From assembly GCA_035369845.1 (NCBI GenBank), contig DAOOVD010000062.1, forward strand, positions 1 to 12,551: a stretch of DNA of 12,551 nt. Reading direction: 5' to 3'. How positions within the stretch are numbered: the stretch's first letter is position 1; each line of letters opens with the position of its first letter. Below, piece after piece: positions 6,026-12,551 of the stretch. Source of the stretch: DAOOVD01 sp035369845 (GTDB lineage: Bacteria; Bacillota; Desulfotomaculia; Desulfotomaculales; Pelotomaculaceae). The translations under genes were made by a program, and so were the position numbers. The notes below the pieces were generated by a model. It was not told the origin of the DNA, did not search any database, and saw only the letters and a list, made by a program, of their open reading frames with translations.

Positions 6026-7478
6026 CAATTATCCCGCCCTCGCCGGTTTTTCTTCCCCTCCGACCAGGGAAGAAGACGCGGACAGATTTTTGCATAGCCT
6101 GGTGAGGTTCGTCCACAGCCTGAGACGGCTCGGCATCCGGGTAAGCGTGGCGGAGACCAGGGATGCCCTGGATGCCCTGTCCCGGGTGAATCTGCTGGAC
6201 CGGGGACAGGTAAAGGTAGCCTTAAGTGCCACTCTGGTTAAAAATTACCACAACCGGAAGATCTTCGATCAGGCGTTTGACTCATTTTTCGCCCCGTCCG
6301 AAACATTACCGCAGAAGCAGCCTGAACTAATGAACGAGCAGCCCGTGTGCGGGGGCGGCCGGGATGAAAATGTCGGGGACCGGCTGGTCAAGGCGGTTAA
6401 GGAGGATGAACGGGACTGGGGAAAAGAGTTTCTCAATCTTCTGTACCTGACTGTGGAAGAAAACGAGAAGATGTCCATAAAACCGGGCTGGACCAAGCAG
6501 TTTAAAAAACAGTTCATTGAAACGATCGGAAAGATGCAGGGCGGCGGCGACGAAGGTCCTTCCGCCCCGGTAGCCGGAAAAACTGAAAGCTCCCTCAAAC
6601 GCTGGCGCAGGCAGATGATGAAACAGGCTATCAAAGCGGGCTGGGTATCGCCCGCCAAAAACCTTATAGCCGGTTCGGAGAGGCTGGACGGGGTCCCCGA
6701 AACAGTGATCCCGGACGTTGAGACAAGACAGGACGGCGAATCGGTGTTATACGAGGACATGAAGAAGATAGCCGAAGAAGACCTGGCCAGAGCGGGCATA
6801 CTTATTAAAAAATTGTCGCGGCGCCTGGCCACCCGCATTTCCAGGCGCTACTTCAAGGGACGCAGGCGGGGCAGGCTGGATATACGGCGAACCATCCGGA
6901 GAAACGTCAGTTACGGCGGCACCCTGATGGATTTGAAGTTCCAATCCAGAAAAGAGCAAAAGCCCAGACTGGTTTTGATCTGCGACGTCTCCGGTTCCAT
7001 GGCGCGTTATACCGTTTTTGTCATTCAATTTATATACGGACTTTCAAACGTGGTACGGGGGATAGAAACATTCATCTTTTCCGAGGAACTGGAAAGGGTA
7101 ACCCCCTACATGAAAAAGGGGGACGGCTTTGCCCGGACCATGTCCTCCCTGGTGGAGAAGAGCAGCCAGTGGGGAATGGGTACGAACCTGCACGCGTCAC
7201 TGGCGGCATTCTTGAAAGATTACCTTCGCCTCCTGTCACCGTCCACGTATGTCATTATCGTCAGCGACGGCCAGACGATCCAGGCGGACCAGGCCGCCCG
7301 GAACCTGGAGGAGATCAGGAGCAGGGTCAGGGATATAATCTGGCTGAATACCATGCCTCGCGAGGGCTGGAAACGGTCCCCGGCAATAAATGAGTTTCAG
7401 AAACACTGCCAGATGTTCGAGTGCTCCACCCTGGATCAACTCAACCGTGTGTTGGGCAGCCAGATGCTCAACGTTTAA
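6018..7478 (+). CDS. VWA-domain protein, CoxE-like
   Basis: This 486-aa soluble protein is the usual partner of the MoxR ATPase. The N-terminal ~290 residues are helical and charged, with a low-complexity linker near residues 95-120. The C-terminal von Willebrand A domain has a complete metal-ion-dependent adhesion site: DVSGS at 323-327, Thr389 in GMGTNL and Asp417 in VSDGQ. The arrangement matches the CoxE-like VWA family (PF05762), thought to bind a metalloenzyme and pass it to the ATPase. ATG 6018 lies 8 nt inside the end of the moxR-like gene and lacks its own ribosome binding site, so it relies on re-initiation. An upstream in-frame TTG (5982) directly abuts a GGGAGG with no spacing and is less likely. 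A terminator follows 30 nt after the stop. No molybdenum hydroxylase genes are seen nearby. Confidence 0.88.
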   Translation: MVDNYPALAGFSSPPTREEDADRFLHSLVRFVHSLRRLGIRVSVAETRDALDALSRVNLLDRGQVKVALSATLVKNYHNRKIFDQAFDSFFAPSETLPQKQPELMNEQPVCGGGRDENVGDRLVKAVKEDERDWGKEFLNLLYLTVEENEKMSIKPGWTKQFKKQFIETIGKMQGGGDEGPSAPVAGKTESSLKRWRRQMMKQAIKAGWVSPAKNLIAGSERLDGVPETVIPDVETRQDGESVLYEDMKKIAEEDLARAGILIKKLSRRLATRISRRYFKGRRRGRLDIRRTIRRNVSYGGTLMDLKFQSRKEQKPRLVLICDVSGSMARYTVFVIQFIYGLSNVVRGIETFIFSEELERVTPYMKKGDGFARTMSSLVEKSSQWGMGTNLHASLAAFLKDYLRLLSPSTYVIIVSDGQTIQADQAARNLEEIRSRVRDIIWLNTMPREGWKRSPAINEFQKHCQMFECSTLDQLNRVLGSQMLNV

Positions 7479-7508
7479 TATTGAGTATGAGAGGATGCTT
7501 TTACCCGG

Positions 7509-7557
7509 ATCCCGTCCCATCCGGTATTGATGCGGACGGGATTTTCAACTTTTTTTT
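7509..7557 (+). terminator. rho-independent terminator after the VWA gene
   Basis: A perfect 9-bp GC-rich stem, ATCCCGTCC (7509-7517) with GGACGGGAT (7534-7542), has a 16-nt loop and is followed by TTT, CAAC and eight T's (7550-7557). This ends the rrf2-moxR-vwa unit and isolates spoVT. Confidence 0.82.
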
Positions 7558-7703
7558 CCAGAATGATTAAATTTTTTTCATAAATATATTTTCCGTTTTT
7601 GAGAAAACTATAAAAGAACCGGAGTGATTCAAATCCCGCGCTGCATGATTTCGCAACTGGAGGAAAAGCGTGCAGGAAACTTTGTAAAATTGGTTATCCG
7701 GCC

Positions 7704-7734
7704 TGATTATTTGTCCCAGTTCCTGCGTATAATA
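7704..7734 (+). promoter_or_regulatory. possible spoVT promoter (sigma-G-like or sigma-A)
   Basis: TATAATA at 7728-7734 is preceded, 18 nt upstream, by TGATTA (7704-7709). This resembles the forespore sigma-G pattern (TGAATA, 17-18 nt, CATACTA) with one mismatch in the -35 and two in the -10. spoVT is sigma-G-dependent in Bacillus. As a sigma-A promoter it has a perfect -10 (TATAAT 7728-7733) but no good -35. The rest of the 200-nt spacer is AT-rich without a convincing ORF. Confidence 0.4.
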
Positions 7735-7763
7735 CATTAAAATAGAAGGGGGTGACGGACGGA

Positions 7764-8300
7764 GTGAAGGCAACAGGTATCGTTCGCCGCATTGACGACC
7801 TCGGAAGAGTGGTTATTCCCAAGGAAATCAGACGTACAATGCGGATCAGAGAGGGCGATCCCCTTGAAATTTTTACTGACAGAGAAGGGGAGGTAATCCT
7901 GAAGAAATACTCCCCGATAGGCGAGTTGGGCGAGTTCGCTTCAGAGTACGCCGATTCGCTCAATGAAGCGCTCGGCCACATTTCGTGCATCGCGGACAAA
8001 GATTCCATTATCGCGGTTGCGGGAGCTCCAAAAAAGCAGCTGATGAACAAGCAGATCAGTTCTGATGTGGAAAAGGTCATGGCGGACAGGAAGATGGCTG
8101 TTTTTAGCGAACCTTGCTTTTTGACTGTGGACGAGGACATAAGTTACAACAGCGCGGTTATCGCACCGATAATTGCCGAAGGAGACGCGGTCGGCGCCGT
8201 AATCCTGGCGGCAAAAGAACCCGGTATCCAGATGGGTAATCTTGAGGCAAAACTCGCAGAAACTGCTGCAGGTTTTCTGGCCAAGCAAATGGAATCGTAA
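7764..8300 (+). CDS. spoVT: stage V sporulation protein T (AbrB-type regulator)
   Basis: SpoVT is a forespore transcription factor that modulates sigma-G-dependent genes and so spore coat, cortex and germination properties. The product is 178 aa, as in Bacillus. Residues 1-50 form the swapped-hairpin AbrB DNA-binding domain (MKATGIVRRIDDLGRVVIP then EIRRTMRIREGDPLEIF). Residues about 56-178 form a GAF-like domain ending in a long helix. GTG 7764 is chosen because the family begins exactly at MKATG and AAGGGGGTGA (7746-7755) lies 8 nt upstream. The GTG at 7752 overlaps that ribosome binding site. The gene is flanked by terminators on both sides and seems to be its own transcription unit. It is the clearest sign that the organism makes endospores. 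Confidence 0.96.
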   Translation: MKATGIVRRIDDLGRVVIPKEIRRTMRIREGDPLEIFTDREGEVILKKYSPIGELGEFASEYADSLNEALGHISCIADKDSIIAVAGAPKKQLMNKQISSDVEKVMADRKMAVFSEPCFLTVDEDISYNSAVIAPIIAEGDAVGAVILAAKEPGIQMGNLEAKLAETAAGFLAKQMES

Positions 8301-8314
8301 AAATCCCGTTGTTA

Positions 8315-8394
8315 CAACCCGATGCCGGGCCGGCTTGAGCCGGGCCGGCATCGGGTTGAAGAAGGCCCGGTTTCGTCCGGCGCAACTTTTTTTT
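8315..8394 (+). terminator. long hairpin and T-run after spoVT
   Basis: Two 20-nt arms (8315-8334 and 8339-8358) pair with a single internal mismatch around the loop TTGA. Each arm also contains GCCGGGCCGGC, itself a palindrome with one central base, so a cruciform or alternative fold is possible. The stem starts 15 nt after the spoVT stop. There is no T-run directly after it. A small CCGG/CCGG hairpin and eight T's (8387-8394) follow about 30 nt later, so the whole block may act as a compound terminator. Confidence 0.6.
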
Positions 8395-8473
8395 GAGAAA
8401 GAGTTGTCAGAGGGCTGATAACCGGGGTGACCGGCGCAGGGTAAAAGAACAGATTTAACCAGCCGGGCATATT

Positions 8474-8529
8474 GTGGTATACCAGACATTATTTGGCATG
8501 ACGGGAGGTTGTGCTGTATGGTATACCAC
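8474..8529 (+). promoter_or_regulatory. paired TGGTATACCA palindromes bracketing the aprX start
   Basis: The 10-bp palindrome TGGTATACCA occurs at 8475-8484 and again at 8519-8528, centres 44 bp apart. As a pair they also give a perfect inverted repeat, GTGGTATACC (8474-8483) with GGTATACCAC (8520-8529). The ribosome binding site GGGAGG (8503-8508) lies between them and the ATG (8518-8520) overlaps the second copy. They could be two operators for a dimeric repressor (the core resembles GntR/FadR-type sites such as those of ExuR/UxuR) or an mRNA hairpin hiding the start. Confidence 0.5.
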
Positions 8530-9813
8530 GAACTCGGCTGGATACGTTCAGGCGGCGGCAAAATGTGCCCGCTATTGAAAAGGGCCGCCCTCGAATGGTA
8601 CCGGCCGCTGCGCTTTTTACCCTGTTTCCTGCAAAAACCGCTCAAATATATCAGACAGCGCCTGCGTAAAGTACCCGTTATAGTTCAGCTGGACGCCGCC
8701 TGCTGCGGGGACTTTTCTTTCAGGAAACTGGCGGAAACCGCGGGCTGCAGCGTTCACAGGGAACTTCCGCTGATCAACGCTTTCTCTGCGAAGGTAAGCG
8801 CAAGGAGCCTGGAACGGTTGGCGAAAAACGTTTTCGTCAAAAAAATCTGGTACGACCGCTGTGTCAGGAGTGTTCTTGACGTGGCCTCTCCAGTGGTGCA
8901 GGCGCCGCCCCTCTGGCAGGCGGAGGTGACGGGCAGGGGGGTTACTGTGGCGGTGCTGGATACCGGGATTTACGAACATCCGGATCTTTCAGGCCGGATA
9001 GTGGCGTTCAAAGACCTGGTGAACAATAAGACAATACCTTACGACGACAACGGACACGGCACTCATGTGGCCGGAGGCATTGCCTCCAGTGGCGTCATGT
9101 CCGGTTCGCTCTACCGCGCCCCCGCATTTGAAGCGGGACTTGTAGGGGTCAAGGTGCTCGACAAGGAGGGCAAGGGGAAAATCTCGTCGGTGATAGAAGG
9201 GATCCAGTGGTGCATTGAAAACAAGGATCTCTATAGTATCAGGGTGCTTAATTTGTCCGTCGGCGCCGACGCCACGGAGCCTTATACGGACGATCCCGTG
9301 TGTCTGGCGGTGGAGAAAGCCTGGCGTGACGGGATCGTAATTTGCGCCGCGGCGGGAAACGAGGGCCCTCAAAGCGGGACAATAGGTTCGCCGGGCATCG
9401 ATCCCCTGATCATTACGGTAGGTGCGCTGGACGACGGAAATACCGTTAATGGTGAAGACGATCAGGTCGCCTACTTTTCCAGCCGGGGTCCCACCGTGGA
9501 CGGACAGCCGAAGCCAGATGTAATAGCGCCGGGAGTCAACATAATATCCCTTCGTTCCCCGGGGTCACATATCGACAAAAAGAACAAGGAATCAAGGGTC
9601 AACGAGTGGTATACTTCACTTTCCGGCACTTCCATGGCCGCACCGCTGTGTTCAGGCGTAGTTGCGCAGCTTCTCCAGCACGACGCCTCGCTGACACCCG
9701 ATCAGGTGAAAGAAAGGCTGCTCAAAACGGCAAGGAAAATTGACAACCTGGATGAATACGTCCAGGGGGCCGGGGTAATTGACGCCAAAGCTGCAGTTTT
9801 ATATAAGGCATAA
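8518..9813 (+). CDS. aprX: AprX-type intracellular subtilisin-like serine protease (S8)
   Basis: This serine endopeptidase of family S8 has 431 aa, close to Bacillus AprX (about 442). The catalytic triad is complete: Asp148 in VLDTG, His180 in GHGTHVAGG and Ser372 in SGTSMAAP, with oxyanion Asn281 in AAAGNEGP. The N-terminal ~130 residues have no signal peptide. They resemble the AprX leader (FLPCFLQKPL) and then an I9-like inhibitory prodomain (about residues 53-125), so the enzyme is probably cytoplasmic and processed autocatalytically. Strings such as EHPDLSGRI, PYDDNGHGTH and APGVNIISLRSP closely resemble AprX. ATG 8518 is 9 nt after GGGAGG; TTG 8509 touches the ribosome binding site. In Bacillus this protease is a stationary-phase product. 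Paired palindromes at the start suggest regulation here. A terminator follows the stop. Confidence 0.93.
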   Translation: MVYHELGWIRSGGGKMCPLLKRAALEWYRPLRFLPCFLQKPLKYIRQRLRKVPVIVQLDAACCGDFSFRKLAETAGCSVHRELPLINAFSAKVSARSLERLAKNVFVKKIWYDRCVRSVLDVASPVVQAPPLWQAEVTGRGVTVAVLDTGIYEHPDLSGRIVAFKDLVNNKTIPYDDNGHGTHVAGGIASSGVMSGSLYRAPAFEAGLVGVKVLDKEGKGKISSVIEGIQWCIENKDLYSIRVLNLSVGADATEPYTDDPVCLAVEKAWRDGIVICAAAGNEGPQSGTIGSPGIDPLIITVGALDDGNTVNGEDDQVAYFSSRGPTVDGQPKPDVIAPGVNIISLRSPGSHIDKKNKESRVNEWYTSLSGTSMAAPLCSGVVAQLLQHDASLTPDQVKERLLKTARKIDNLDEYVQGAGVIDAKAAVLYKA

Positions 9814-9825
9814 GTTTGTCTATAG

Positions 9826-9855
9826 TCTGAAACGCCGGGATTCCGGCGTTTCAGA
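9826..9855 (+). terminator. hairpin terminator after aprX
   Basis: A perfect 13-bp stem, TCTGAAACGCCGG (9826-9838) with CCGGCGTTTCAGA (9843-9855), has a GATT loop and begins 13 nt after the aprX stop. The following TTGTTGAC is only a weak U-tract. The stem is almost symmetrical, so it could stop transcription in both directions. Confidence 0.65.
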
Positions 9856-9860
9856 TTGTT

Positions 9861-10020
9861 GACATACTGTCGGGACCTTGAGGTTGAAGGAAGCGAGCGA
9901 TATTGCGAAAGCGCCGCAGGTGAACCGGGCGAAGTGAGAATGCGATATTGGATGAGCGGACATGGACGTCTGCGAAAGCCTGAACCAAGCCGGGACGGCG
10001 AGTTGAAGGCTAGACTGGTA
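9861..10020 (+). ncRNA. candidate structured non-coding RNA (HEARO/omegaRNA-like or intron-like fragment; family unproven)
   Basis: This GC-rich block of about 160 nt sits between AT-rich sequence and contains several foldable units: GACA-TAC-TGTC (9861-9871); GCGGAC/GTCTGC with a 6-nt loop (9956-9973); and a 35-nt arm (9977-10011) with AGCCT/AGGCT, AAC/GTT and GCCG-GGA-CGGC stacked through small internal loops. GCGAAAGC, a GNRA-type tetraloop, occurs twice (9905-9912, 9972-9979), and GCGATATTG is repeated 45 nt apart (9897-9905, 9942-9950). No frame gives a convincing protein. The terminal arm has the look of HEARO/IscB-associated RNAs or group II intron pieces, but I cannot confirm either. 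No iscB or reverse transcriptase gene is adjacent. It could also be a leader RNA of the yyaL gene, which starts 86 nt downstream. Confidence 0.45.
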
Positions 10021-10105
10021 ATTTCTTAATGTATTAAGGTATTGTTTATATAATTTTGTAATCAAGCTTGGCATAATAATATTAAAATCCAGGGAGGTAT
10101 ACACT
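10021..10105 (+). promoter_or_regulatory. AT-rich promoter region of the DUF255 gene
   Basis: This short spacer is very AT-rich. It has a perfect -10-like TATAAT at 10049-10054, a second CATAAT at 10072-10077 and a dyad CTTAAT-GT-ATTAAG at 10025-10038 where a -35 box would be expected. No clear -35 is visible, so the start site is not fixed. The ribosome binding site GGGAGG at 10092-10097 is 8 nt before the TTG start. Confidence 0.4.
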
Positions 10106-12169
10106 TTGGCAAACAGGCTGGCCGACGAAAAGAGCCCTTACCTGCAGCAGCATAAAAATAACCCGGTTGACTGGTATCCCTGGTCCGATAAGGCTTTTGA
10201 AAAGGCGAAGCGGGAGGATAAACCGGTATTCCTCAGCATCGGCTATTCCACCTGCCACTGGTGCCATGTGATGGAGAGGGAGTCTTTTGAGGATGAGGAG
10301 GTTGCCGGCATTTTAAATGAAGGATACGTGTCCATCAAGGTTGACCGCGAGGAGCGCCCGGATATAGATCACATTTACATGAAGGTGTGCCAGGCCATGA
10401 CAGGGCATGGCGGCTGGCCGCTGACAGTAATTATGACCCCGGACAAAAAGCCCTTCTTTGCGGGGACCTATTTCCCCAAAAAGGGCGGGGCGCGGATGCC
10501 CGGATTAATAGACATTCTAACCCTGGTGAGGAAAATGTGGCAGGAAGAGAAGGACAGGATACTGGCTGCCGGGGAAAGGATTGCAGGTACGGTACAGCCC
10601 GGAATTGCCCGCCGGACAGGAGTGGAATTGAACGGCCAGGTGTTGGACAGGGCCTTTGAACAGTTGGAGGCCAGGTTTGACGGGAAATACGGGGGTTTTG
10701 GCGTATCGCCCAAATTCCCGGCTCCCCACAACCTGGCGTTTCTCCTGAGGTACTGGAAAAGCAAAGGCGCCCCGGGCGCTTTGGCAATGGTGGAAAAAAC
10801 CCTGGAGGGCATGTACAGGGGCGGGATATACGACCATATCGGATTCGGCTTTGCCCGCTACTCCACCGATGAAAAGTGGCTGTTGCCCCACTTTGAGAAG
10901 ATGCTCTACGACAACGCTCTGTTGGCTCTGGTATATATTGAGGCTTTCCAGGCTGTCGGAAGGGAACTTTATGCCCGGGTGGCCAGAGAGGTTCTTGCTT
11001 ATGTCCAACGCGATATGACCGCACCGGAAGGCGGCTTTTACTCCGCCGAGGACGCGGACTCGGAAGGCGAGGAAGGCAAGTTCTATGTATGGACCCCGTT
11101 AGAGGTCAAAGAGGTGCTGGGACAGCGGGAAGGGGAGATCTTCTGCCGCCTGTATGATATCACCCCTGAAGGAAACTTCGGGGGAAAAAACATACCCAAC
11201 CTGATCTTTAATAAACCCGAAGACGTGGCAGCCGAATTTGATATAAAACCCGGGGTGATGGATGAATTTATTGAAAAATCCCGGCAAAAACTTTTTAAAC
11301 ACAGGGAAGGACGGGTCCGACCCTTTAAGGACGACAAAATCCTTACTGCTTGGAACGGGCTGATGATCGCCGCCATGGCCAAAGGAGCGGCTGTTTTCGG
11401 CGAGCCAGCGTACAGGGAAGCTGCTGCCCGGGCGGTAGACTTTATAAACAAAAAACTAGTGCGCGAGGACGGCAGGCTTCTGGCCCGCTACCGTGAAGGC
11501 GAGGCTGCTTTTCCCGCCTACCTGGACGATTATGCCTTCCTTGCCTGGGGGTTGATTGAACTGTATGAAGCCACTTACCAGGTTGATTATCTGAGAAAGG
11601 CCGTTGATCTGACAAAAAGGCAGATAGACCTTTTCTGGGATAAGGAAAACGGGGGATTTTTCTTCTACGGCGAGGACGGCGAGCGGCTGCTGTCCCGTCC
11701 CAAGGAACTGTACGACGGGGCTTTGCCGTCGGGCAACTCGGTCGCATTGGTCAACCTGCTCCGCCTTTTTGCCCTGACAGGTGATGAAATGTTTTCGGAG
11801 AAAGCGGCGGAACTGCTTTCAGCCTTTGCCGGGGAGGTTGAGGAATACCCTGCCGGATACCCCCATTTTTTAACCGGGGCCGGCCTTTACCTGTGGCCTG
11901 CGCGGGAAGTGGTGATAGCCGGGCAGGTGAAAGATCCGGGGGTTAAAAGGATGCTGAATTATTTGCAGCAGAGTTTTTTGCCGGAAACAACCGCTCTCTT
12001 TCACCCGGAAGGGGATGGAGAAGGAGACCTGGAAAAACTGGTCCCTCTGATTAAAGAGCAGCGTTCCCTGGACGGTAAAGCAACCGCCTATATTTGCGAA
12101 AACCGTTCCTGCCGTGCGCCGGTAACCGACTACGACGAGTTTGTCAGCATCCTCCGAGACTTTTCTTGA
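10106..12169 (+). CDS. thioredoxin-fold DUF255 protein (YyaL / SSP411 family)
   Basis: This 687-aa cytoplasmic protein is a full-length member of the family related to Bacillus YyaL and human SPATA20. Residues 1-165 form a thioredoxin-like domain: SPYLQQHKNNPVDWYPW near the start, the CHWC motif at 50-53 within YSTCHWCHVMERESFED, then VDREERPDID and GGWPLTVIMTPD. The rest is an (alpha/alpha)6-barrel-like region resembling N-acylglucosamine epimerases and glycosyl hydrolases, with PKFPAPHN, GGIYDHIGFGFARYSTD, PHFEKMLYDNALL and SAEDADSEGEEGKFYVW. The biochemical function is unsettled in the family. The C-terminus has CENRSC, a pair of Cys spaced by four residues. The start is TTG 10106 with GGGAGG 8 nt upstream, and the conserved N-terminus begins almost at once. 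It appears to be a single-gene unit. Confidence 0.94.
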   Translation: MANRLADEKSPYLQQHKNNPVDWYPWSDKAFEKAKREDKPVFLSIGYSTCHWCHVMERESFEDEEVAGILNEGYVSIKVDREERPDIDHIYMKVCQAMTGHGGWPLTVIMTPDKKPFFAGTYFPKKGGARMPGLIDILTLVRKMWQEEKDRILAAGERIAGTVQPGIARRTGVELNGQVLDRAFEQLEARFDGKYGGFGVSPKFPAPHNLAFLLRYWKSKGAPGALAMVEKTLEGMYRGGIYDHIGFGFARYSTDEKWLLPHFEKMLYDNALLALVYIEAFQAVGRELYARVAREVLAYVQRDMTAPEGGFYSAEDADSEGEEGKFYVWTPLEVKEVLGQREGEIFCRLYDITPEGNFGGKNIPNLIFNKPEDVAAEFDIKPGVMDEFIEKSRQKLFKHREGRVRPFKDDKILTAWNGLMIAAMAKGAAVFGEPAYREAAARAVDFINKKLVREDGRLLARYREGEAAFPAYLDDYAFLAWGLIELYEATYQVDYLRKAVDLTKRQIDLFWDKENGGFFFYGEDGERLLSRPKELYDGALPSGNSVALVNLLRLFALTGDEMFSEKAAELLSAFAGEVEEYPAGYPHFLTGAGLYLWPAREVVIAGQVKDPGVKRMLNYLQQSFLPETTALFHPEGDGEGDLEKLVPLIKEQRSLDGKATAYICENRSCRAPVTDYDEFVSILRDFS

Positions 12170-12323
12170 GAGCTTTAGAAAAAAATGAGCCGTAGTTCAC
12201 CCGGCGCGGAGCATACTGAGCCAAGCGGTTTCAGCCGCCGGGGGACGTTGTCAACAACCTGTAACCGGCTTCAAGCCGGTGGGGGTATGTATCGAAACTT
12301 GCGTTCTCGCCTGTCGCATTATT
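12170..12323 (+). other. hairpin-rich spacer between convergent yyaL and rmuC
   Basis: No gene is supported here. The spacer holds GTTG-TCAA-CAAC (12247-12258), ACCGGC-TTCAA-GCCGGT (12264-12280), and a longer pairing of CCCGGCG (12200-12206) with CGCCGGG (12236-12242). A run of A's (12179-12185) would read as T's on the minus strand, so part of this may terminate rmuC. The hairpin at 12264-12280 followed by GGGGGTATGTA is reminiscent of the right end of IS200/IS605-type (tnpB) elements, but no tnpB remnant could be shown. Confidence 0.35.
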
Positions 12324-12551
12324 TCACTCACCTAAAGAGAGAATGTCATGTGATTGGATTGAACGCGTGGATTTTTCCACAACCTCCATTGATTCAATAT
12401 CGCCGGCACTGGACACTCCCAACTCCTTAAACTTTCTGGCTGTGACCAGAACTCTTCCCTCCAGGGTTCCTACAGCCCTGTTATATGCTTCCACGGAGCG
12501 GTCCAAACCTTTTTTAATATCGGAGAAATGCCCTGCCAGGTTTCTTATGCG
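12324..12551 (-). CDS. rmuC: DNA recombination protein RmuC, C-terminal part (partial)
   Basis: The minus-strand frame is open from the window edge to TGA at 12324-12326, giving 75 codons of the C-terminus. Residues such as GLDRSVEAYNRAVGTLEGRV and then ARKFKELG are characteristic of the end of RmuC, a coiled-coil plus nuclease-fold protein that limits inversions at short repeats. The catalytic core lies outside the window. A TTG at 12504-12506 is an internal codon, not a start, since homology continues upstream through the edge (RIRNLAGHFSDIKK). The gene faces yyaL, so the two converge. Confidence 0.85.
   Translation of the reverse strand, partial: RIRNLAGHFSDIKKGLDRSVEAYNRAVGTLEGRVLVTARKFKELGVSSAGDIESMEVVEKSTRSIQSHDILSLGE

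Noticed and set aside
7659..7689. Tiny leader peptide (GTG CAG GAA ACT TTG TAA) after a GGAGG upstream of spoVT
   Set aside because: Five codons with no biased composition and located upstream of the likely promoter; nothing supports translation.
7672..7726. Inverted repeat GCAGGAA / TTCCTGC upstream of spoVT
   Set aside because: Only 7 bp with a 41-nt gap; not strong enough to call an operator.
9820..10104. Minus-strand ORF of 94 codons between aprX and yyaL
   Set aside because: It is an antisense reading across a terminator, the structured RNA-like block and the yyaL promoter, has no good ribosome binding site in its orientation, and looks low-quality as a protein.
1..12551. CRISPR arrays, tRNA or rRNA genes
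   Set aside because: No regularly spaced repeats and no tRNA or rRNA-like sequences were seen on either strand by eye.

Overview
The window looks like a chromosomal segment of an endospore-forming, anaerobic Gram-positive bacterium, most likely of the Desulfotomaculum/Pelotomaculum type (Peptococcaceae). This is inferred from a SpoVT whose length (178 aa) and start match the Bacillus protein, an AprX-type intracellular subtilisin, an electron-transfer flavoprotein (ETF) pair, an Fe-S Rrf2 regulator, strong AGGAGG-type ribosome binding sites, frequent TTG/GTG starts and moderately high GC genes separated by AT-rich spacers. No genome match could be run.

Layout. (1) 1-57 may hold the tail of an upstream gene. 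(2) 259-1599 is an MFS permease closed by a rho-independent terminator at 1616-1652. (3) 1685-1855 is a small Cys-rich ORF of unknown function, followed closely by a coaD-type phosphopantetheine adenylyltransferase with an extra C-terminal tail. (4) After a second terminator, whose 3' arm also supplies the -35 box of a near-consensus promoter, come etfB and etfA (2688-4518). (5) A separate promoter with an operator-like dyad drives an Rrf2-family regulator with three cysteines. It is followed by a MoxR-type AAA+ ATPase and a VWA protein that overlap by 8 nt, a pair resembling CoxD/CoxE of molybdenum CO dehydrogenase maturation, but no hydroxylase genes are in the window. (6) spoVT and aprX form a sporulation/stationary-phase section with large hairpins around them. 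(7) A roughly 160-nt structured, GC-rich, apparently non-coding segment lies between aprX and a thioredoxin-fold DUF255 (YyaL/SSP411) gene. (8) The right end holds the C-terminus of rmuC on the minus strand, facing yyaL, with a hairpin-rich spacer between them.

All complete genes are on the plus strand, but the terminators split them into several short transcription units: MFS; small ORF-coaD; etfBA; rrf2-moxR-vwa; spoVT; aprX; yyaL. The etfBA and rrf2-moxR-vwa units could belong together functionally (redox enzyme, Fe-S sensor, metalloenzyme maturation chaperones), but that is inference from position. The parts most worth a second look are the structured RNA-like segment at 9861-10020, the orphan CoxDE-like cassette behind an Fe-S Rrf2 regulator, the paired TGGTATACCA palindromes bracketing the aprX start, and the overlapping terminator/promoter ahead of etfB.
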